This document shows, one piece after another, positions 59,415-64,000 of a stretch of 64,000 nt of DNA. The position numbers and the translations under genes are program-made. The notes under the pieces were generated by a model that saw only the letters and a list, made by a program, of their open reading frames with translations, made no database searches and was not told where the DNA came from. The stretch lies in NCBI GenBank assembly GCA_963698265.1, contig CAVOQC010000002.1, positions 372,001-436,000 on the forward strand, read 5' to 3'. Source of the stretch: FEB-7 sp963698265 (GTDB lineage: Bacteria > Pseudomonadota > Gammaproteobacteria > Burkholderiales > Usitatibacteraceae). Within the stretch, counting starts at the first letter, position 1, and each line of letters begins with the position of its first letter.

Positions 59415-60590
59415 CTAGTACCCGGGCTCCGGGGAGTCCTCGGAGATCTTGAACTCGCTGAACGACGGGCCGCCGAGTCCCTTGCCCAGGCCGGGCGCCG
59501 GATTCTTCACCCGCTCCGCCATGGCCGGCATGATTCCGGAGTTGCCCAGCAGCAGGCCCAGGTTGGTCGCGGAGTCGGCGTTGGCGAGCGCGTCGTCGGT
59601 GGAGATCCTGCCCTGGCGCACGAGCCGGAAGAGATCCTGCTCGAAGGTCTGCGAGCCCGGGGACATGCTCTTTTCCATCATCTCCTTCACCTCGCCCACC
59701 TCGCCCTTCTCGATGGCTTCCTGGACGTTGCGCGTGTTGAGGAGCACCTCGACCGCGGGCGTGCGCTTGCCGTCGACGGTGCGCACCAGGCGCTGCGAGA
59801 CGATGGCCTTCAGCGACACGGCAAGGTCCTGGAGCAGCATCGGGCGCACTTCCAGCGGGAAGAAGCTGATCACCCGGTTCATGGCCTGGTAGGAGTTGTT
59901 CGCGTGGAGCGTGGCGAGGCACAGGTGGCCGGAGAGCGCGTAGGTGAGCGCCATGCGCATCGTCTCCTGGTCGCGGATCTCGCCGATGAGGATGCAGTCC
60001 GGCGCCTGGCGCATGGCGTTTCTGAGCGCGTCGTGGAAGGCGTGCGTGTCGTTGCCCACCTCGCGCTGGTTGAACACGCACTTCTTCGGCGTGAACACGT
60101 ACTCGACCGGGTCCTCGATGGTGAGGATGTGGTTCGCGACCATCTGGTTCCTGAAGTCGAGCATCGAGGCGAGAGTCGTGGACTTGCCCGAGCCCGTGGC
60201 GCCCACCACGAGGACGAGCCCGCGCTTCTCCATCACCAGCTGCAGCAGCACCGGGGGCAGGTTCAGGTCCTCGAGCTTGGGTATCTCGGAAGTGATGAAG
60301 CGGATGACGCAGGCGACCGACCCCTTCTGCCAGAAGACGTTCACGCGGAAGTTGCCCAGGCCCGGCATGGGCTTGGAGAGGTTCAGCTCCAGGTCCTTCT
60401 CGAAGAGCGCGATCTGGGTGGGCGAGAGCATCTCGAAGATCACCTTCTTCGTCTGCTCCGCGTCCATCACCTGGGGGTTCACCGGCATCATGACGCCCTG
60501 GATCTTGATCATGATCGGCGAACCGGCGGAGAAGAAGATGTCGGAAGCCTTCTTCTCGGCCATGAGCTGCAGGAGTTTCTCGATGAACAT
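59415..60590 (-). CDS. pilU: Type IV pilus retraction-type ATPase PilU
   Basis: A 391-residue hexameric secretion-type ATPase that helps retract type IVa pili. N-terminal part FIEKLLQLMAEKKASDIFFS, then Walker A GATGSGKSTTLASML, the Asp box ILTIEDPVEYVF, Walker B CILIGEIRDQETM and the His box HLCLATLHANNSYQAMNR. The length and the C-terminal tail (GGPSFSEFKISEDSPEPGY) fit PilU rather than the shorter PilT. No other pilus gene is nearby; location inside the dap cluster is common in betaproteobacteria. The ATG at 60590 is preceded by GGAGACATCC. Confidence 0.92.
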   Translation of the reverse strand: MFIEKLLQLMAEKKASDIFFSAGSPIMIKIQGVMMPVNPQVMDAEQTKKVIFEMLSPTQIALFEKDLELNLSKPMPGLGNFRVNVFWQKGSVACVIRFITSEIPKLEDLNLPPVLLQLVMEKRGLVLVVGATGSGKSTTLASMLDFRNQMVANHILTIEDPVEYVFTPKKCVFNQREVGNDTHAFHDALRNAMRQAPDCILIGEIRDQETMRMALTYALSGHLCLATLHANNSYQAMNRVISFFPLEVRPMLLQDLAVSLKAIVSQRLVRTVDGKRTPAVEVLLNTRNVQEAIEKGEVGEVKEMMEKSMSPGSQTFEQDLFRLVRQGRISTDDALANADSATNLGLLLGNSGIMPAMAERVKNPAPGLGKGLGGPSFSEFKISEDSPEPGY

Positions 60591-60656
60591 GGATGTCTCC
60601 GGTTTCCGGCAATGTCGATCGGAGGGGCGCCTCGCCCCCGGCGGCACCGCTTGGCG

Positions 60657-61478
<822 letters not shown>

Positions 61479-61579
61479 GGTTCCTTGGGCGTTTCGAGGG
61501 AAAGTGCCCGTAAGGATGCCGCAACGCGGGCGCCGGGTCGACTGCACCGGGCGCGACCGGCCACCGGCCGGGGCGGAAC

Positions 61580-62719
61580 CTAGGTCCGATGCGGCCCGAA
61601 GGTGAAGCGGAAGGTGGCACCTTCGCCGGGGCGCGCCTCGGCCCAGATGCGGCCCCCGTGCCGGAGCACGATGCGCTGCGCGGTGGCCAGTCCGATGCCT
61701 GTGCCCTCGAACTCGCTGGCGTGGTGCAGGCGGTGGAAGACCCCGAAGAGCCCGCCGGCGTGGGCCATGTCGAATCCGGAGCCGTTGTCGCGCACGAAGA
61801 AGTGCGCATCGCCATCGGCGTGCGCCATGCCGAACTCGACCTTTGCGCCCTCCCGGCCGCGGGTGTACTTGAACGCATTGCCGAGCAGGTTCTGGATCAC
61901 GCTGCGCACGAGGCAAGCATCGGCCCAGATCGTGAAGCCGTCCGCGGCACTGAATTCCACCGCGCGGCCTTTCTCGGCGAGCAGCACATCGGCCCAGACC
62001 TCGCGGACGAGGGCGGACAGGTCGATGGAAGTCCGCTGCAGCTCGACGCTGCCCAGTTGCGACAGGGTCAGCATCCCCTCGACCATGGCGCTCATGGTGG
62101 CGCCGGCGGCGGCGATGCGCTCGACCAGCAGGCGCGCCTCGCCGGACAGGGACTCGCCGTGGTCCCCGAGCAGGATCTCGGCGAATCCGGACACCGCCCG
62201 CACGGGTGCGCGCAGGTCGTGGGAGACGGAGTAACCGAAGGCCTCCGCTTCGGGCATCGGTTCGGCCAGGTCGCGCAGGCGCTTCAGGTCGTGCTGCTCG
62301 ATTTCATTTCGCAGCTGCGAGGCCTCGGTCACGTCCATCGCGACGCCCAGGAGGCCGGGTTGCTTGCCGGTTTCGGCCGGCAGGGCGCGCGTGAGAACCC
62401 GGTAGGTGCGCGGCCGTCCGTCCGGCCCGAGGGCCGAGCGCTCCGCGCCGCCGTCCCCGGCTGCGCCCTCGATCCAGCGCACGAGGGGGTCGTTGCCGCG
62501 GCCGAGCTCGGCCGCGGTACGGCCGACCACTTCACTCGCGTCCCGATGGCCGAGCAATGCCGCGTGGGCGCGATTGGAAAACAGGTAGCGCCCGACCGCG
62601 TCCTTGGCGAAGACGGCATGGGGCAGGAGGTCGGCCAGGGCGGCGAGCAGGTGCTCGCCGGGTGCGGGCGATCCGGCGGGGCCGGCCGGGGCAGGGCGGC
62701 CGTCGCGATCATCCTTCAT
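61580..62719 (-). CDS. Soluble PAS-domain sensor histidine kinase
   Basis: A 379-residue cytoplasmic kinase. PAS domain about 20-135 (LLPHAVFAKDAVGRYLFSNR, VVGRTAAELGRGNDPLVRWI), HisKA with His167 in GYSVSHDLRAPVRAVSGFAE, and HATPase from about 260 with NLLGNAFKYT, VRDNGSGFDMAHAGG and EGTGIGLATAQRIVLRHGG. There is no membrane segment and no regulator gene next to it. Its kinase core closely resembles that of the kinase at 54028-55498 (shared SVSHDLR-P-R, FHRLHHA, GEGATF), so they may be paralogues. The frame is open further upstream to a TTG at 62956, but a promoter at 62935-62963 puts the transcript start downstream of it, so I take the ATG at 62719. Confidence 0.85.
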   Translation of the reverse strand: MKDDRDGRPAPAGPAGSPAPGEHLLAALADLLPHAVFAKDAVGRYLFSNRAHAALLGHRDASEVVGRTAAELGRGNDPLVRWIEGAAGDGGAERSALGPDGRPRTYRVLTRALPAETGKQPGLLGVAMDVTEASQLRNEIEQHDLKRLRDLAEPMPEAEAFGYSVSHDLRAPVRAVSGFAEILLGDHGESLSGEARLLVERIAAAGATMSAMVEGMLTLSQLGSVELQRTSIDLSALVREVWADVLLAEKGRAVEFSAADGFTIWADACLVRSVIQNLLGNAFKYTRGREGAKVEFGMAHADGDAHFFVRDNGSGFDMAHAGGLFGVFHRLHHASEFEGTGIGLATAQRIVLRHGGRIWAEARPGEGATFRFTFGPHRT

Positions 62720-63052
62720 GGGCGCCCCGGTCCCTGTGCCCGGTTGCGGGTTCGGTGCGCCCGTCGCGCCAGGCAGTCCGGGCAATCGAAAGTGTCTGGC
62801 ATTCACGCTGCTTTGCTCCGCTGGGTCGCGGCTCTTGTCGAAATCCGTTCTGGCGCTCCGGTCCGCGGGCCCGGCGGGCCGGCGCCGGGGCGGTGGCAGG
62901 CCTTTCCGTGCGCCGGATCGGCCTTCCTTGCCGGAATATTCGTTAAAGTGTTTCAAATGTCAAATAACAGGTGAAATATTCGGGCGCGAGGAGGCCGCGC
63001 GCCGGGCCGCGGGCTGGGCCGCGGGCCGGGCGATACCGGCGCCGGGCCGGAC
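62720..63052. other. Gene-free stretch between dapC and the PAS kinase
   Basis: 333 bases. The dapC-proximal 90 bases are an extremely GC-rich run of GGGCCGCGGGC-like units able to form hairpins, possibly a terminator for dapC. Then comes an AT-rich promoter (62935-62963), followed by about 210 bases of leader for the kinase gene whose translation in the kinase frame (SSVNARHFRLPGLPG and similar) shows no conserved domain. Confidence 0.6.
62935..62963 (-). promoter_or_regulatory. Sigma-70-type promoter for the PAS kinase gene
   Basis: On the minus strand a consensus -35 TTGACA (62958-62963) is followed by 17 bases and AATATT (62935-62940). The spacer contains TTGAAACACTTTAA, a partial inverted repeat that could be an operator. 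The transcript would begin at about 62928. Confidence 0.65.
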
Positions 63053-64000
63053 CTAGGGGTGGGGAGCGCCCGCGGCCGCGCGGGCCGGGACGAAAGCGCG
63101 GATCCGGCGGCCGGCCTCGGCCGCCTCGGCCACGGTCGACACCAGGGCGATGCGCACGCGCCCCCGGCCCGGATTGGTCCCGTGGGCCTCGCGGGAGAGG
63201 TAGCTGCCGGGAAGCACGGTGACGTTGGCGGCGGCGTAGAGATCGCGGGCGAACTGCTCCTCGTCGCCCGGAACCGCCGCCCAGTAATAGAAGGCCGCCT
63301 CGGGACGGGCGAGCGGGAGCACGGGGTTCACCAGCTCGAAGAACGCCGCGAACTTCTCGCGGTAGAGGCGCCGGTTCTCCAGCACGTGGGCCTCGTCGTT
63401 CCAGGCGGCGATGGAGGCGCGCTGCACGGCGTTGGACATGGCCGAGCCGTGATAGGTGCGGTAGTGCAGGAAAGCCTTCAGGAGCGCCGCGTCCCCGGCG
63501 GCGAACCCCGAGCGCAGCCCCGGTGCGTTGGAGCGCTTGGAGAGCGAGCCCATCACCACGAGCCGCGCGAAATCCTCGCGTCCGAGCTGCTGCGCCGCGG
63601 CCAGCGCGCCCAGGGGCGGGGCCGACTCGTCGAAGTAGATCTCGCTGTAGCACTCGTCGGAGACGATCGTGAAGCCGTGGCGGTCCGCGCGGGCGAAGAG
63701 CAGCTCCCACTCGGCGAGCGGCATCACGCGCCCGTTCGGGTTGCCGGGCGAGCAGGCGAAGATGAGGCGCGTGCGCTTCCAGACGTGCTCGGGCACGGCC
63801 TGCCAGTCGGGCGCGAAGCCGTTGGCCGCCGTGGCGTTGGCGAAGTAGGGCCGCGCCCCGCCCAGCAGGGCCGCGCCCTCGTAGATCTGGTAGAACGGAT
63901 TGGGACACACGACGAGCGCGTCGTGCTCGCCCGGATCGAGCAGCGCCTGGGCGATCGCGAAGAGCGCCTCGCGGCTGCCCAGGGTGGGGAGCACCTGGGA
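63053..64000 (-). CDS. dapC: Succinyldiaminopimelate aminotransferase (partial, cut by right edge)
   Basis: The visible 315 residues are the C-terminal three quarters of a class I/II PLP aminotransferase. Seen are TLGSREALFAIAQALLDPGE, CPNPFYQIYEGAALLGGARP, FACSPGNPNGRVMPLAEWEL, IVSDECYSEIYFDES, and the PLP-lysine region VMGSLSKRSNAPGLRSGFAAGD, which is the DapC-type wording. The C-terminal VRIALVSTVAEAAEAGRRIR follows the family. It transaminates N-succinyl-2-amino-6-ketopimelate, the step between DapD and DapE, both downstream on the same strand. The start lies outside the window. Confidence 0.92.
   Translation of the reverse strand, partial: SQVLPTLGSREALFAIAQALLDPGEHDALVVCPNPFYQIYEGAALLGGARPYFANATAANGFAPDWQAVPEHVWKRTRLIFACSPGNPNGRVMPLAEWELLFARADRHGFTIVSDECYSEIYFDESAPPLGALAAAQQLGREDFARLVVMGSLSKRSNAPGLRSGFAAGDAALLKAFLHYRTYHGSAMSNAVQRASIAAWNDEAHVLENRRLYREKFAAFFELVNPVLPLARPEAAFYYWAAVPGDEEQFARDLYAAANVTVLPGSYLSREAHGTNPGRGRVRIALVSTVAEAAEAGRRIRAFVPARAAAGAPHP

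Overview
The window is a GC-rich, densely packed piece of a bacterial chromosome. Gene content and order point to a betaproteobacterium: septation protein YciB, YciI, BolA and a parvulin in a row; PHP phosphatase, YciO, M50 protease, TrpS, ScpA, ScpB and RluB in a row; a large single-chain PurL; and dapC/dapD/pilU/dapE/prmB. I cannot name the genus. Overlapping stop/start codons (ATGA, GTGA, TTGA) and alternative GTG/TTG starts are common, and several genes have a TATAAT-like box only 5-7 bases before the start codon, which suggests leaderless mRNAs.

Layout. 1-3.2 kb (minus): an NHLP-type peptide exporter (two ABC proteins), a cyclic-nucleotide-binding protein, and an adaptor cut down to its first 55 residues. 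3.3-8.3 kb: folate cyclo-ligase, a secreted protein with a tandem repeat domain, tRNA-Leu(CAA), queA, and a LysR regulator flanked by two DUF2917 genes. 8.5-15.8 kb: a menaquinone operon, menF, menD-menH fusion, menB, menC, menE, unusual for this class because most betaproteobacteria rely on ubiquinone. Its last gene ends inside a perfect palindromic repeat. 15.8-25.6 kb: HNH protein, pyrophosphatase, DUF1223 protein, a trehalose operon (membrane-anchored OtsA, OtsB, GH15), EamA transporter, ElaA-like acetyltransferase, YgfZ and YgfX. 25.6-37.8 kb: purL, monooxygenase-like protein and GNAT, ECF sigma/anti-sigma with a lipoprotein, stress protein, ACT protein, parvulin, BolA, YciI, YciB, an unknown gene, PHP phosphatase. 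38-49.2 kb: YciO, M50 protease, trpS, hydrolase, scpAB, rluB, a phosphonate-type ABC transporter (phnD, phnC, two phnE) and a HAD hydrolase. 49.2-64 kb (minus): ChaC-like protein, pdxH, a signalling operon (substrate-binding protein, histidine kinase, response regulator, REC-PAS-GAF-GGDEF-EAL protein), then prmB, dapE, Mpo1-like protein, pilU, dapD, a second histidine kinase and dapC, which runs off the right edge.

Two points matter for a user of this annotation. First, between about 53.25 and 57.94 kb at least seven single-base indels break four otherwise well-conserved reading frames, including housekeeping genes dapE and prmB; I see no such breaks elsewhere, so local sequence error is the likeliest cause. 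Second, the best candidates for new biology are the substrate-binding-protein/kinase/c-di-GMP operon, the NHLP exporter with a stub adaptor, the sensor-fused OtsA and the men operon. No rRNA, CRISPR array, transposase or prophage was seen.
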